DNA of 42,718 bases from Symbiobacterium thermophilum (GCA_020725145.1 DYFO01000015.1:1-42718); one strand, 5' to 3'; positions 25,853 to 35,797 are shown, numbered from the stretch's first letter. Numbers and translations: made by a program. Notes: generated from the letters alone by a model not told the origin.

Positions 25853-27604
25853 ATGCGCCGGACGAAGATCGTCTGCACGATCGGGCCCGCGACCGATTCC
25901 CCCGAGGCGATCGGCGAACTGGTAAGAGCGGGTATGGACGTCGCCCGGCTGAACCTTTCCCACGGCGATCGCGAGCGGCACCGGGCCACGCTCCGCGCGG
26001 TGAGGGCCGCGGCCGCCGCTCAAGGGCGGCAGGTGGCGGTGCTCCTGGACCTGGGCGGACCGGAGCTACGCATCGGCAGCTTCCCTGCGGGGGCCGTGCG
26101 CCTCCGCGAAGGACAGTCCTTCACCTTATTCACGCGCCCGGGCGAGGGCGGCGACCATGCGGCCCACGTGGACTGCCCGGAGCTACCCGAACGGCTGGAC
26201 GTGGGGACCCGCATACTGCTGGACGACGGCAACATCGTGCTGGAAGTGGAGGCCTGCGAAGAAGCAGCACTGCACTGCCGGGTCCTGACCGGCGGCGAGC
26301 TGTCCTCGGGCAAGAAGCTGAACCTCCCGGGCGTCAAGCTCGATCTTCCCTTCGTCACCGCGCGCGACCGCCTGGACCTCATGCTGGCGGTGGAAGAGGA
26401 CGTGGAATGGGTGGCGGCTTCCTTCGTGAGTAGCGCCCAGGATGTGCTGGGTGTCCGGCAGGTGTTGGAGGAGCTGGGCGGGACGCCGGGGATCGTCGCG
26501 AAGATCGAGACCGCTCGCGGGGTGGGGGCGTTGGAGGAGATCCTCAAGGTCGCCGACGGCCTGATGGTGGCCAGAGGGGATCTCGGGGTGGAGATCGGAC
26601 CGGAGGATGTCCCGGTCGTTCAGAAGCGGGTGATCACCAGGGCCAATCAGCTGGGCAAACCGGTGATCACCGCCACGCAGATGCTGGAGTCCATGGTGAG
26701 ACGACCCCGCCCCACCCGTGCCGAGGCCAGCGACGTGGCCAACGCCATCTACGACGGCACCGACGCGCTGATGCTTTCCGCGGAGACGGCGGTGGGGCAA
26801 TACCCGGTGGAAGCGGTGCGCACCATGGCGCGGATCGCCGAACGCGTGGAGCAGGACATCGAAATGTGGGAGGCGGCCCGGCGCCGGGTGATGGTGGTAC
26901 CCCAGACGGTGACCGACGCCATCAGTCATGCCACCTGCCGGATAGCGGCGGATCTGGACGCGGCGGCCATCGTCACCGCCACCACCTCCGGGCACACGGC
27001 GAGGATGGTCGCCCGCCACCGCCCGCGCGCCCCAGTGGTGGCGGCCACTCCGGATCCGGCGGTGGCGCGTCGTCTGGCGCTGGTCTGGGGCGTGGAGCCG
27101 CTGGTGGTCGAGCGTACGACCGACACCGACCGACTGGTCGCCCAGTCCCTCCGGCAGGCCAGCGCAGCCGGATTGGTGCGGGGAGGAGACCTCGTTGTGG
27201 TGACCGCGGGGGTGCCGGCAGGAGTACCCGGCACCACCAACCTGATCCGGGTTCATACCGTCGGCGAGGTGCTGGTGCGCGGTATCGGGGTGGGAATCCG
27301 GCCCGCCACCGGGGTGGCGAGGGTCGGTCGGCAGCCCGGGGAGGTGGCGGAGCGCTTCGGGGCGGGGGACATCCTGGTGGCCCCGGCCACCGACCGCGAC
27401 TTCATGCCCCTCTTGGAGCGGGCGGGAGGAGTGGTGGTCGAGGAGGGAGGGATGACCTCCCACGCTGCCATCGTCGGTCTCAACCTGGGTATACCGGTGG
27501 TGGTGGGAGCGGAAGGAGCCACCGGCATCCTCGAGGACGGGCAAACGGTGACCATCGACCCCACCCGCGGGCTTGTGTACCGCGGTCAGGTGAGAGTGCT
27601 GTAG
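25853..27604 (+). CDS. pyk: Pyruvate kinase with C-terminal PEP-utilizer-type domain
   Basis: The last glycolytic enzyme, making pyruvate and ATP from phosphoenolpyruvate and ADP. The 583 residues match Bacillus-type pyruvate kinases. Core motifs are RRTKIVCTIGPA, NLSHGDRERH, VAKIETARGVG, MVARGDLGVEIG, ATQMLESMV and DVANAIYDGTDALMLSAETAVGQYP. After the usual C-domain the protein carries an extra domain with GGMTSHAAIVGLNLGIPVVVG (His near 534), like the phosphohistidine domain of PEP synthase and PPDK. The histidine is kept, though its role in pyruvate kinases is unclear. ATG follows GGGGGAGGGGAGC. fxsA follows after 12 bp. Confidence 0.97.
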   Translation: MRRTKIVCTIGPATDSPEAIGELVRAGMDVARLNLSHGDRERHRATLRAVRAAAAAQGRQVAVLLDLGGPELRIGSFPAGAVRLREGQSFTLFTRPGEGGDHAAHVDCPELPERLDVGTRILLDDGNIVLEVEACEEAALHCRVLTGGELSSGKKLNLPGVKLDLPFVTARDRLDLMLAVEEDVEWVAASFVSSAQDVLGVRQVLEELGGTPGIVAKIETARGVGALEEILKVADGLMVARGDLGVEIGPEDVPVVQKRVITRANQLGKPVITATQMLESMVRRPRPTRAEASDVANAIYDGTDALMLSAETAVGQYPVEAVRTMARIAERVEQDIEMWEAARRRVMVVPQTVTDAISHATCRIAADLDAAAIVTATTSGHTARMVARHRPRAPVVAATPDPAVARRLALVWGVEPLVVERTTDTDRLVAQSLRQASAAGLVRGGDLVVVTAGVPAGVPGTTNLIRVHTVGEVLVRGIGVGIRPATGVARVGRQPGEVAERFGAGDILVAPATDRDFMPLLERAGGVVVEEGGMTSHAAIVGLNLGIPVVVGAEGATGILEDGQTVTIDPTRGLVYRGQVRVL

Positions 27605-27616
27605 GACAAGGGGGTG

Positions 27617-28018
27617 ATGCCCTTCTTTCTCCGACTGCTCGTGCTGTTCACCCTGGTCCCCCTGGTGGAGATAGCCCTGCTGGTAGAGGTGGGGCGCCGC
27701 CTGGGAACGCTTCCCACGCTGGGCCTGGTAGTGCTCACCGGCCTGGTGGGCGCATGGCTTGCCCGCCGCGAGGGGTTCGGAGTGCTGCGGGCGATGCGCG
27801 AGGAACTGGCCCGCGGCGAGCTGCCCGCGACAGGCCTGATCGATGCGGTGCTGGTGCTGGTCGGCGGGATGTTGCTGATCACCCCGGGGTTCTTGACCGA
27901 CCTTGTGGGTTTCGCGCTGCTCCTGGCGCCCGTCCGAGTCCTCGTGCGTCGCTGCCTCCGCAGGGCGCTGGAACGCGCGCTGAGCCGCGGCTCGGTCGTG
28001 ATCGTGCGCCGCTGGTAA
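27617..28018 (+). CDS. fxsA: FxsA-family membrane protein
   Basis: A 133-residue inner-membrane protein. The helices LFTLVPLVEIALLVEVG and TLGLVVLTGLVGAWLARREG are followed by LLITPGFLTDLVGFALLLAP, the family's conserved ITPGFLTD segment. FxsA relatives in E. coli reduce exclusion of phage T7 by F plasmid. Their normal role is unknown. ATG 27617 or GTG 27614 is possible. The pyk-fxsA order is common in Bacillota. Confidence 0.88.
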   Translation: MPFFLRLLVLFTLVPLVEIALLVEVGRRLGTLPTLGLVVLTGLVGAWLARREGFGVLRAMREELARGELPATGLIDAVLVLVGGMLLITPGFLTDLVGFALLLAPVRVLVRRCLRRALERALSRGSVVIVRRW

Positions 28019-28066
28019 AGGACTTGCCCGGCGGCGGACCGAAGTGGAAGACGGAGGTGTTGCGGG

Positions 28067-29461
28067 GTGGTCGCAGGCGGCTCGGGCGAGGACTTCCGCG
28101 CCGAACCCTTCCGCATCAAAGTGGTAGAACCCATACGTCGCACCACCCGCCCGGAGCGGGAGCGACTGGTGGAGGAGGCCGGCTACAACCTCTTCCACAT
28201 TCCTTCGGAGGCCGTGTACATCGACCTTCTGACCGACAGCGGGACCTCGGCGATGAGCGACCGTCAGTGGGCGGGGATGATGCTCGGCGATGAAGCTTAC
28301 GCCGGCAGCCGCAACTACTATCGGTTGCGGGAGACGGTGCGGGAGATCATGGGCTTTGACCACGTGATCCCCACGCACCAGGGCCGAGGGGCCGAGCACG
28401 TGCTTTTCTCCACCCTCCTCGAGCCGGGGCAGTACGTGCTCAACAACATGCATTTCGACACCACGCGGGCTCACGTGCAGCACCGTCGCGGCATCGCCGT
28501 GGATCTCGCCGTCCCGGAAGCCTCCGACCCGTGTTCCTGCCACCCCTTCAAGGGGGATTTCGACCTCGATCGCCTGCAGACGTTCCTGGCCGAGCATCCT
28601 CGGGAGAGCGTGGCCCTCATCATGGCCACCGTCACCTGCAACACCGCGGGTGGCCAACCCGTCTCCCTGGGCAACCTGAAGGCGGTGAAGGAGATCGCTT
28701 CGGAGCACGGCATCCCGTTCTTCCTTGATGCCTGCCGGTTCGCCGAGAACGCCTACTTCATCCGTGAGCGCGAGCCGGGTTGGGCGGGCCGCCCCATCCG
28801 CGAGGTGGTCCGGGCCATGGCGGATTGCGCGGACGGATGTACCATGTCCGGCAAGAAGGACGCCCTGGTCAACATCGGGGGGTTCCTGGCCCTGCGCGAT
28901 CCCGAGCTCTTCCGGCGGGCGAGCGTATGGGCGGTGCTGTTCGAGGGGTTTCCTACCTACGGCGGGCTCGCCGGTCGCGACCTTGAGGCCATGGCCCGCG
29001 GACTCGAGGAGGTGCTCGACGAGGAATACCTCGAGTACCGCGTGGGCCAGGTGCGCTACCTGGCAGGGCTTTGCCGCGCGGCCGGTATCCCAATCATCGA
29101 GCCACCGGGAGGCCATGCGGTCTACGTGGACGCAAAACGCTTTCTACCCCACCTCGGCAGGGACGAACTCCCCGCCCAGGCGCTGACGGTTGAGCTGTAC
29201 CTGGAGGGTGGGGTAAGGGGGGTTGAGATCGGCACGGTGCTCGCGGGAAGGGACCCTGCCACCGGCGAAAACGTCTATCCCGAACTGGAACTGGTTCGCC
29301 TGGCCATTCCCCGTCGCGTCTACACCGACCGCCACCTGGAATGGGTTGCCCTGACCCTGCGGCGGGTTTGGGAACGGCGCGAAGGTATCAAGGGTCTGGC
29401 CTTCAGCTACGAGCCGCCGGTCTTGCGTCACTTCACGGCCAGGTTCCGGCCCCTGGGCTGA
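28067..29461 (+). CDS. tnaA: Tryptophanase
   Basis: A PLP enzyme that splits tryptophan into indole, pyruvate and ammonia (464 residues). The PLP lysine lies in [13 protein letters not shown] (K263/K264). The choice between tryptophanase and its sister tyrosine phenol-lyase rests on residues that line the substrate pocket. Here they are Asp131 in MHFDTTRAH and the Val-Glu-Ile-Gly block at 386-389, the tryptophanase types. Other tryptophanase-like signatures are EGFPTYGG, CRFAENAYFIRERE and LRHFTARF. No tnaC-like leader or T-box is apparent in the 48 bp upstream. The GTG lies ten bases after GGAGG. A paralog for tyrosine follows directly. Confidence 0.9.
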   Translation: MVAGGSGEDFRAEPFRIKVVEPIRRTTRPERERLVEEAGYNLFHIPSEAVYIDLLTDSGTSAMSDRQWAGMMLGDEAYAGSRNYYRLRETVREIMGFDHVIPTHQGRGAEHVLFSTLLEPGQYVLNNMHFDTTRAHVQHRRGIAVDLAVPEASDPCSCHPFKGDFDLDRLQTFLAEHPRESVALIMATVTCNTAGGQPVSLGNLKAVKEIASEHGIPFFLDACRFAENAYFIREREPGWAGRPIREVVRAMADCADGCTMSGKKDALVNIGGFLALRDPELFRRASVWAVLFEGFPTYGGLAGRDLEAMARGLEEVLDEEYLEYRVGQVRYLAGLCRAAGIPIIEPPGGHAVYVDAKRFLPHLGRDELPAQALTVELYLEGGVRGVEIGTVLAGRDPATGENVYPELELVRLAIPRRVYTDRHLEWVALTLRRVWERREGIKGLAFSYEPPVLRHFTARFRPLG

Positions 29462-29489
29462 CCGACCGGCACTGACGGGAGGGAGATAG

Positions 29490-30881
<1,392 letters not shown>

Positions 30882-30906
30882 GCTGCTCCCGGGGAGGGCG
30901 AGATGC

Positions 30907-31422
30907 ATGGAAGTGATGGAGGCCATCAGGCAGCGCCGCAGCGTGCGTGCCTACCGCCCCGAACCCGTGCCTGCGGAGGCGCTGGAGGCGATCCTGGAGG
31001 CGGCGCGGCTGGCACCGTCGGCCTCCAACCGCCAGGCGTGGCGGTTTGTGGTGGTGACCTGTGCCCACCGGCGTGCCGAACTGGCCCGGCTGGCGCGCCG
31101 GCAGGATTTCGTGGCCCAGGCGCCCGTGGTGATCGCGGCGGTGGCCCTGGAGCCGGACCGCGTGATGCCGTGCGGCGTAGAGGCCTATGCGGTCGACCTG
31201 GGTATCGCAGTGGACCACATGACGCTTGCCGCAACCTCCCTTGGGCTCGGCACCTGCTGGATAGGGGCGTTCGACCAGGACGGGGTGCGGCGCCTGCTGG
31301 GGATCCCCGAGCAGTACAAGGTCGTCGCCCTGCTGCCCGTGGGGTACCCGGCCGACACGCCACGCCCCAAGCAACGCAAGGAGCCGGCCGCCATCGTATC
31401 CTGGGAGGTCTGGACGAGCTAG
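30907..31422 (+). CDS. Nitroreductase-family FMN oxidoreductase
   Basis: A 171-residue member of the nitroreductase family. The N-terminus EVMEAIRQRRSVRAYRPEPV contains the FMN-phosphate arginine cluster, and LAPSASNRQAWRFVVV is the typical flavin-binding stretch. LGLGTCWIGAFDQDGVRRLLGIP and VALLPVGYPAD close the fold. It is a short family member. The substrate is unknown; relatives reduce quinones, nitro groups or act in FMN-dependent dehalogenation. ATG begins inside a purine-rich ribosome region 25 bp after tpl, so it probably belongs to the same operon. A terminator-like hairpin follows at 31436-31466. Confidence 0.88.
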   Translation: MEVMEAIRQRRSVRAYRPEPVPAEALEAILEAARLAPSASNRQAWRFVVVTCAHRRAELARLARRQDFVAQAPVVIAAVALEPDRVMPCGVEAYAVDLGIAVDHMTLAATSLGLGTCWIGAFDQDGVRRLLGIPEQYKVVALLPVGYPADTPRPKQRKEPAAIVSWEVWTS

Positions 31423-31435
31423 CCTGCCGTGAACC

Positions 31436-31466
31436 GGGGACACCGCCCGGCCGGAGTGGTGTCCCC
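31436..31466 (+). terminator. Terminator-like hairpin after the nitroreductase gene
   Basis: GGGGACACC (31436-31444) and GGTGTCCCC (31458-31466) form a perfect 9-bp stem with a 13-base loop. It is followed by a pyrimidine-rich stretch rather than a clean T run, and it ends the tnaA-tpl-nitroreductase block. Confidence 0.55.
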
Positions 31467-31488
31467 GACTGCTCTCCGCTTTCCTTTC

Positions 31489-31517
31489 TTGACACCCCAC
31501 GCTTTCAGCACTAGAAT
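31489..31517 (+). promoter_or_regulatory. Strong sigma-A promoter of the AbrB-ABC exporter operon
   Basis: Consensus TTGACA (31489-31494), a 17-bp spacer, and TAGAAT (31512-31517, one mismatch). Two direct copies of GGTATG (31524-31529, 31542-31547) lie 18 bp apart just downstream, in the expected leader. They are candidates for binding the AbrB-like product. Confidence 0.85.
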
Positions 31518-31571
31518 CATATCGGTATGCTGAACATGACTGGTATGAGTCACCGGCAGGAGGTGAAGAGC

Positions 31572-31847
31572 GTGCGGCGATCCCAGCCCCCGGAGTTCTT
31601 CGGCGCGGTAACCGTCGGCGAGCGCGGTCAGGTGGTCATCCCCCTGGCCGTGCGCGACAAGATGGGGATCAGGCCCGGCGACAAGCTACTGGTGCTGGGC
31701 AAAAGCGAGGGCGGTCCGGGAGTGTTGCTGCTCAAAGCGGAGGCCATCACCCACTTCCTGGCCGACGCTACGGCGCGCCTTGCGCAGCTTGAGGCAATGC
31801 TCAGGACGAAGCCGTCGGACGTGGGTGATGACGATGAAGGCCATTGA
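31572..31847 (+). CDS. AbrB/SpoVT/MazE-like transition-state regulator
   Basis: A 91-residue DNA-binding protein. The swapped-hairpin AbrB domain occupies the first half (GAVTVGERGQVVIPLAVRDK, then MGIRPGDKLLVLGK). The C-terminal half is helical (LADATARLAQLEAMLRTKPS) and may dimerise. The GTG at 31572 is eight bases after AGGAGG and is preferred over ATGs at 31527 to 31545 that lack ribosome sites. The gene follows a near-consensus promoter and overlaps the ABC ATPase gene, so it probably regulates its own operon. AbrB proteins bind A/T-rich or repeat sites. GGTATG repeats in the leader are candidates. Confidence 0.85.
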   Translation: MRRSQPPEFFGAVTVGERGQVVIPLAVRDKMGIRPGDKLLVLGKSEGGPGVLLLKAEAITHFLADATARLAQLEAMLRTKPSDVGDDDEGH

Positions 31848-32841
31848 GGTCAGGGGGCTCACGAAGACCTACCCCGGCGGCATCAGGGCCGTTGACCAGG
31901 TCAGCTTCTGGGTGGGGGAGGGAGAGATCTTCGGGTTCCTCGGGCCCAACGGCGCCGGCAAATCCACCACCATCCTCATGCTGACCACCCTCGCCACGCC
32001 CACGGCGGGTTCCGCGACGGTGATGGGGTATGACGTCACCACGAACACCGATGCAGTCCGGCGCAGCCTGGGGTATGTCTCGCAGGACCTGGCGGTGGAC
32101 GACAGCCTCACCGGGTGGGAGAACCTGTACCTGCAGGCCAGGTTCTACGGGCTGACCCGAGACGAGATGCGCCGACGCATCCCCGAGGTGCTGGACATGG
32201 TCGGCCTGACCTCGCGCGCCCGTGACCTGGTGGAAACCTACTCCGGCGGCATGCGCAAGCGGTTGGACATCGCCGCCGGGCTGATCCACCGGCCCAAGGT
32301 GCTCTTCCTCGACGAACCCACCCTGGGGCTGGACATCCAGACGCGCAGGGAGATATGGGACTACATCACCCGTCTCCGTGAGGAGTCCGGGATGACCATC
32401 TTCCTCACCACCCACTACATGGAGGAGGCCGACCGGCTCTGCGACCGTATCGCCATCATCGACCGGGGCAGCATCAAGGCCGTCGGCACCCCGTCCGAGC
32501 TCAAGAGCACCCTGGGCGGAGACGTCATCGTGCTCAGGTTCGGCGGCACCGACGCGGGCGTCGCCGAAGCCCTGGCCCGCATAAGGGCCTTGCCAGGTGT
32601 GCGTGACGTCGCGCGGTACGGAGACGATTACCGGGTGGCCGTCCAGGACGGTGAGAGCACACTGCCGCAATTCTTCGCGGCAACCCAGGACGGTGCCGCT
32701 CCCATCGTCCGTGTGTCCATCAACCGCGTTACCTTGGATGACGTCTACCTGTCCTTTACCGGGCGGGCCCTTCGTGACGAGGAATCAAGCCGCGAGGATG
32801 CGCTGCAGCAGCGGATACGCATGAGGAGGGTGCGAGGCTGA
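31828..32841 (+). CDS. ABC exporter ATP-binding protein (DrrA-like)
   Basis: A 337-residue ATPase of the daunorubicin-resistance (DrrA/CcmA) type. Walker A is GPNGAGKST, signature YSGGMRKRLDIA, Walker B VLFLDEPTLGLD, and the switch histidine is in TTHYMEEADRL. The C-terminal region after about residue 220 (GGDVIVLRF... RALPGVRDVARYGDDY) is the accessory domain of this subfamily. It powers efflux through the permease encoded next door; the cargo cannot be told. It starts within the last codons of the AbrB gene, at ATG 31828 or 31834, and overlaps the permease start by one base (TGATG). Confidence 0.92.
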   Translation: MTMKAIEVRGLTKTYPGGIRAVDQVSFWVGEGEIFGFLGPNGAGKSTTILMLTTLATPTAGSATVMGYDVTTNTDAVRRSLGYVSQDLAVDDSLTGWENLYLQARFYGLTRDEMRRRIPEVLDMVGLTSRARDLVETYSGGMRKRLDIAAGLIHRPKVLFLDEPTLGLDIQTRREIWDYITRLREESGMTIFLTTHYMEEADRLCDRIAIIDRGSIKAVGTPSELKSTLGGDVIVLRFGGTDAGVAEALARIRALPGVRDVARYGDDYRVAVQDGESTLPQFFAATQDGAAPIVRVSINRVTLDDVYLSFTGRALRDEESSREDALQQRIRMRRVRG

Positions 32842-33626
32842 TGCGGACCCGGTTAGCCGCCGACGTCTACTCGGTCTTCTGGCGTGAGATGAAGCGCTTT
32901 TGGCTGCAAAAGCCCAGGATCGTGGTTTCGGTGATCCAGCCCGCCATATGGCTCGGCTTGATGGGTAACCTGATGGGCGGCCTGCTCGACAAGCCGATGG
33001 CTGCCGCGGTCCTCGGCACCGGCAACTACTTGTCCTTCATGACCGCCGGTGTGATGGTGATGACCACGCTTTTCGGCGGGGTCTTCGGGGGAGTGTCCAT
33101 CATCTGGGATCGGCGCCTCGGCCTGCTCAACAAGATGCTGGCGGCGCCCATCGCCCGGGCCGCCATACCGGTTGGCAAGGCGCTTGCCGTGGCGGTGCAG
33201 ACCTCGATACAGGTGGCGCTGATCGCCCTGGTGGCCAGGCTACTGGGGGTCGCCTTCGTGACGGGACCCGCCGGGGTCCTGATGGCCATCGGCATCGCCG
33301 CCCTGTTCAGCGTGATCATGTCGAGTCTTTCCCTCATACTGGCGGCCAGGCTCAAGTCCCACGAAGCGCTGTTCGCGGTGGTCAATTTCCTGACCATGCC
33401 CCTGATGTTCACCAGCAACGCCATGTTCCCCACCCAGACCATGCCGGGCTGGCTCAGATCCATCGCCGCCTACAACCCGGTCAGCTACGCGGTCCGGCCG
33501 ATGCGGCAACTGGTCACCGGCGGCTGGGACTGGACGGTGCTCGGCCAGGACGCCGCGGTGGTCGCGGCGATGGCCGCGTTGATGGTAATCCTCGCGGTCC
33601 TCCAGTACCGGAAAATGGTTGCCTAG
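32841..33626 (+). CDS. ABC-2-type transporter permease (DrrB-like)
   Basis: A 261-residue membrane protein with about six helices. The region SVIQPAIWLGLMGNLMGGLL starts the ABC-2 domain, and NPVSYAVRPMRQLVTGGW is the conserved segment near the end. It pairs with the preceding ATPase. DrrAB-type exporters move hydrophobic drugs, lipids or antibiotics; the substrate here is unknown. The terminator-like hairpin at 33651-33674 follows. Confidence 0.9.
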   Translation: MRTRLAADVYSVFWREMKRFWLQKPRIVVSVIQPAIWLGLMGNLMGGLLDKPMAAAVLGTGNYLSFMTAGVMVMTTLFGGVFGGVSIIWDRRLGLLNKMLAAPIARAAIPVGKALAVAVQTSIQVALIALVARLLGVAFVTGPAGVLMAIGIAALFSVIMSSLSLILAARLKSHEALFAVVNFLTMPLMFTSNAMFPTQTMPGWLRSIAAYNPVSYAVRPMRQLVTGGWDWTVLGQDAAVVAAMAALMVILAVLQYRKMVA

Positions 33627-33650
33627 GCGGATACGGGCGCCAAGAAAGCA

Positions 33651-33674
33651 GAAGCCACGATGCACCGTGGCTTC
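33651..33674 (-). terminator. Terminator hairpin between the ABC operon and tRNA-Leu
   Basis: GAAGCCACG (33651-33659) and CGTGGCTTC (33666-33674) make a perfect 9-bp stem with a 6-base loop. On the minus strand it is followed by TGCTTTCTT, so it best serves the tRNA. It may also stop transcription from the ABC operon. Confidence 0.7.
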
Positions 33675-33682
33675 ATCCATTC

Positions 33683-33770
33683 TGGTGCCGGGGGCGGGAT
33701 TCGAACCCGCACGGGGGGTTGCCCCAACGCATTTTGAGTGCGCCGCCTGTGCCAGCTCGGCTACCCCGGC
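33683..33770 (-). tRNA. tRNA-Leu (anticodon CAA)
   Basis: An 88-nt cloverleaf on the minus strand, including an encoded CCA end. The acceptor stem is GCCGGGG paired with CCCCGGC. The anticodon stem GCGCA pairs with TGCGT around the loop CTCAAAA, so the anticodon is CAA and it reads UUG. The T arm is GCGGGTTCGAATCCCGC. The long variable arm (TTGGGGCAACCCCC) is typical of class II leucine tRNAs. The gene is isolated and transcribed from its own promoter at 33793-33821, ending at the hairpin at 33651-33674. Confidence 0.96.
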
Positions 33771-33792
33771 GAAGTCCTATGCCGGCACCGTC

Positions 33793-33821
33793 ATTGTAGC
33801 ACGCGCGGTGACCGTCATCAA
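33793..33821 (-). promoter_or_regulatory. Promoter of tRNA-Leu
   Basis: On the minus strand TTGATG (33816-33821) is followed after 17 bp by TACAAT (33793-33798). The expected start is about 12-16 bp before the tRNA. Confidence 0.7.
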
Positions 33822-33896
33822 GCGAGGCCGGCCGTCACCGATCAAACCGGGCTTGCCGCCAGAGTTTGTCAGACAGTCTACGCCGACCTGGGTAGA

Positions 33897-34463
33897 CTAG
33901 CTGTCCGCGGACCGCCCGTGCAGGGCGAAGAACTCCCGGTCGAGGATGCTCATGCGGAGCATGTCAAGGTAACGGCCGCCGCTGAAGATGGACTCGCGTT
34001 CGATGCCTTCGGCCACGAATCCCACTTTCTCGTAGCAGCGCCGGGCCCGCAGGTTGTGTTCCTGGACCAGCAGGCTCACCCGGTGAAGGTTCAGCTCTTC
34101 GAAGGCGAAACGCAACATGGTGATAGAGGCGTCGGTGCCCAGCCCCTGGTTCCAGTACGCCTTTTCGAAAATGGAGATGCCGAACTCGGCGGTGCGGTGG
34201 CGGTGGTCGATGCGTCCAAGACCGAGGTTTCCCACCGGCGTTCCATCAGGCGCCACGATGATGAGGACCTTCTCGGTGCCCGAGGCGCTGACCTGTTCGT
34301 ACCAGCGCTGCTCCTGGTCGAGGTTCAGGGGCCATTGCACCCGCAGCCAGCGGTTCACCTCGGGATCGTTGATCCAGCGTTGCAGGGTGGGCAGGTCGGA
34401 GCGTTCCATGGGACGGAGCGTGACGGTTCCGCCTCTGAGCATCCTCCTTTTCACCTCGGGCAT
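33897..34463 (-). CDS. GNAT N-acetyltransferase, RimJ/RimL type
   Basis: A 188-residue acetyltransferase using acetyl-CoA. RGGTVTLRPMERSDLPTLQRWINDPEV is the usual N-terminal strand-helix unit (shown here only by its outer parts). TPVGNLGLGRID leads into AEFGISIFEKAYWNQGLGTDA, the pyrophosphate-binding motif A. LHRVSLLVQEHNLRARRCYEKVGF is motif B. The subfamily acetylates ribosomal N-termini, but also antibiotics and polyamines; the substrate is open. A longer in-frame extension reaches 35051 but runs antisense to the L,D-transpeptidase gene, so the start is set at ATG 34463. No clear Shine-Dalgarno precedes it. Confidence 0.88.
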   Translation of the reverse strand: MPEVKRRMLRGGTVTLRPMERSDLPTLQRWINDPEVNRWLRVQWPLNLDQEQRWYEQVSASGTEKVLIIVAPDGTPVGNLGLGRIDHRHRTAEFGISIFEKAYWNQGLGTDASITMLRFAFEELNLHRVSLLVQEHNLRARRCYEKVGFVAEGIERESIFSGGRYLDMLRMSILDREFFALHGRSADS

Positions 34464-34598
34464 ACCGTGTTCGGGACCACCGCTGCCGTTCCCTGCCGGC
34501 GACCTTCCTAACCACAAGCTGACAGCAAGGTTCGGGCACGGGCACGAGCGGCGGGAGCAGGAGCCGGGGCAGGCTATCCGCGAGAGGAGGAGGCCGGC

Positions 34599-35756
34599 GT
34601 GGCCGGGCGTCGAGCCATCGGCATTTCCTTGCTGCTGCTGCTGCTCACGAGCCCTGCGAGGGGCCAGGTAAGGGAGGTCGCTCTCCGGCTGAACGTGCCG
34701 GCCCGCGAACTCGAGGTGCTGGTGGGAGGCCGCCAGGAGATGACCTTCCCGGTGGCGGTGGGCAGGCCCGGGCGCCCCACCCCCCGGGGCAGCTTCCGGG
34801 TGGTCGGCAAGCTCCTCGACCCGTGGTGGCTCCCGCCTGACGGCGGCGAACCGGTTCCCCCGGGACCGGCCAATCCCCTGGGGAGGTGGTGGATCGGCCT
34901 GAATCTGGCGGGGTACGGCCTGCACGGCACCAACGACGAGTCCTCCATCGGCGAGTGGGTGTCGCGCGGATGCGTGCGCCTGCGCAATCGTCACGCCGAG
35001 CGGCTGTTCGGGCTGGTTACCCCGGGCACTCGGGTGACCATTACCTATCACACCGCGGTTGTCCGGGCGGCCGGGCGCCTGCTGGCATGGGGTGAGACGG
35101 GGCTGGCGGTGCTCGACGATCGACTTGCCGACGGCGCGCCGACATGCATATGGCTGTACCCGGATCGCTACGAGCTTGCACCCCTGTCTCGCGAATCGCT
35201 CTCCTTACTGCTCGAAGCCGCCGGTGTCGCCTCTGTTCTGTCTGCGGAAGAGGTCGACTGGCTGGCGGCCAGGGCCGCCGCCGGCACGGTCACCTTCGAT
35301 CTGGGAGCGGTCGTCACCCTGAACGCGTGGGAGATCGGTCGGGGGTGTTTGAAGACCCCCGAGGGCGTCTTCTTGCCCTGGGAGGACGTGGCGCCGGTGC
35401 TTGGCCTGGCGTGCGACCTGCCTCCCGGTGACGCGGTCGAGCTTGCCGGGAGGCACTGGCTGCCGATCGACAGGCTGCTCGAGGAGTGCGGCGTGCCTCT
35501 TGACTTCCGCCTGGAGGAGGGACGGGCCAGCCTGGAAGGGGTCGCCGTGCTCGTGCAGGACCGGTTGATCACGGGGGCGGCCTTCGTGCTCGAGGGAGCA
35601 GCCTACGTGCTGGCCGGCGAGCTCGAGCGGGCACTGGGAGGCACCTCCGCCGAAGGCGGGCGGGTCTTCGTCGCCGTCCGGCCACAAGCACAGCGGCTGG
35701 GCCTTGCCGTTACCTGGGATCACGACCGTCGTGCCGTGGTACTTACCACACCTTGA
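34599..35756 (+). CDS. Secreted L,D-transpeptidase with copper-amine-oxidase-like C-domain
   Basis: A 385-residue exported protein. A signal peptide (SLLLLLLTSPARG, residues 10-22) precedes a YkuD domain (about 25-148). The catalytic motif is HGTNDESSIG to SRGCVRL, with His109 and Cys125. Such enzymes form 3-3 crosslinks or attach molecules to peptidoglycan. The tail contains a copper-amine-oxidase N-domain-like repeat (VFVAVRPQAQRLGLAVTWD) common in secreted Bacillota proteins. SRGC instead of the usual SHGC is a known variation. The GTG follows GAGGAGGAGG. It probably acts on the cell wall or spore cortex. Confidence 0.85.
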   Translation: MAGRRAIGISLLLLLLTSPARGQVREVALRLNVPARELEVLVGGRQEMTFPVAVGRPGRPTPRGSFRVVGKLLDPWWLPPDGGEPVPPGPANPLGRWWIGLNLAGYGLHGTNDESSIGEWVSRGCVRLRNRHAERLFGLVTPGTRVTITYHTAVVRAAGRLLAWGETGLAVLDDRLADGAPTCIWLYPDRYELAPLSRESLSLLLEAAGVASVLSAEEVDWLAARAAAGTVTFDLGAVVTLNAWEIGRGCLKTPEGVFLPWEDVAPVLGLACDLPPGDAVELAGRHWLPIDRLLEECGVPLDFRLEEGRASLEGVAVLVQDRLITGAAFVLEGAAYVLAGELERALGGTSAEGGRVFVAVRPQAQRLGLAVTWDHDRRAVVLTTP

Positions 35757-35797
35757 GTCTTCCTGGGTTTGCCGGAAGGACCGGAAGGTTACTCCGA

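Noticed and set aside
26183-29116. 977-codon open frame on the minus strand antisense to pyk, fxsA and tnaA
   Set aside because: It covers three well-recognised genes and has a low-complexity His/Gln/Pro/Arg-rich composition typical of antisense frames in G+C-rich DNA. No known family is visible.
34923-34987. SRGC instead of SHGC in the L,D-transpeptidase as a lost active site
   Set aside because: The cysteine and upstream histidine are kept, and basic residues at this place are known in active YkuD proteins.
34464-35051. N-terminal extension of the GNAT gene
   Set aside because: The extra residues come from the antisense of the L,D-transpeptidase gene and do not match GNAT proteins.
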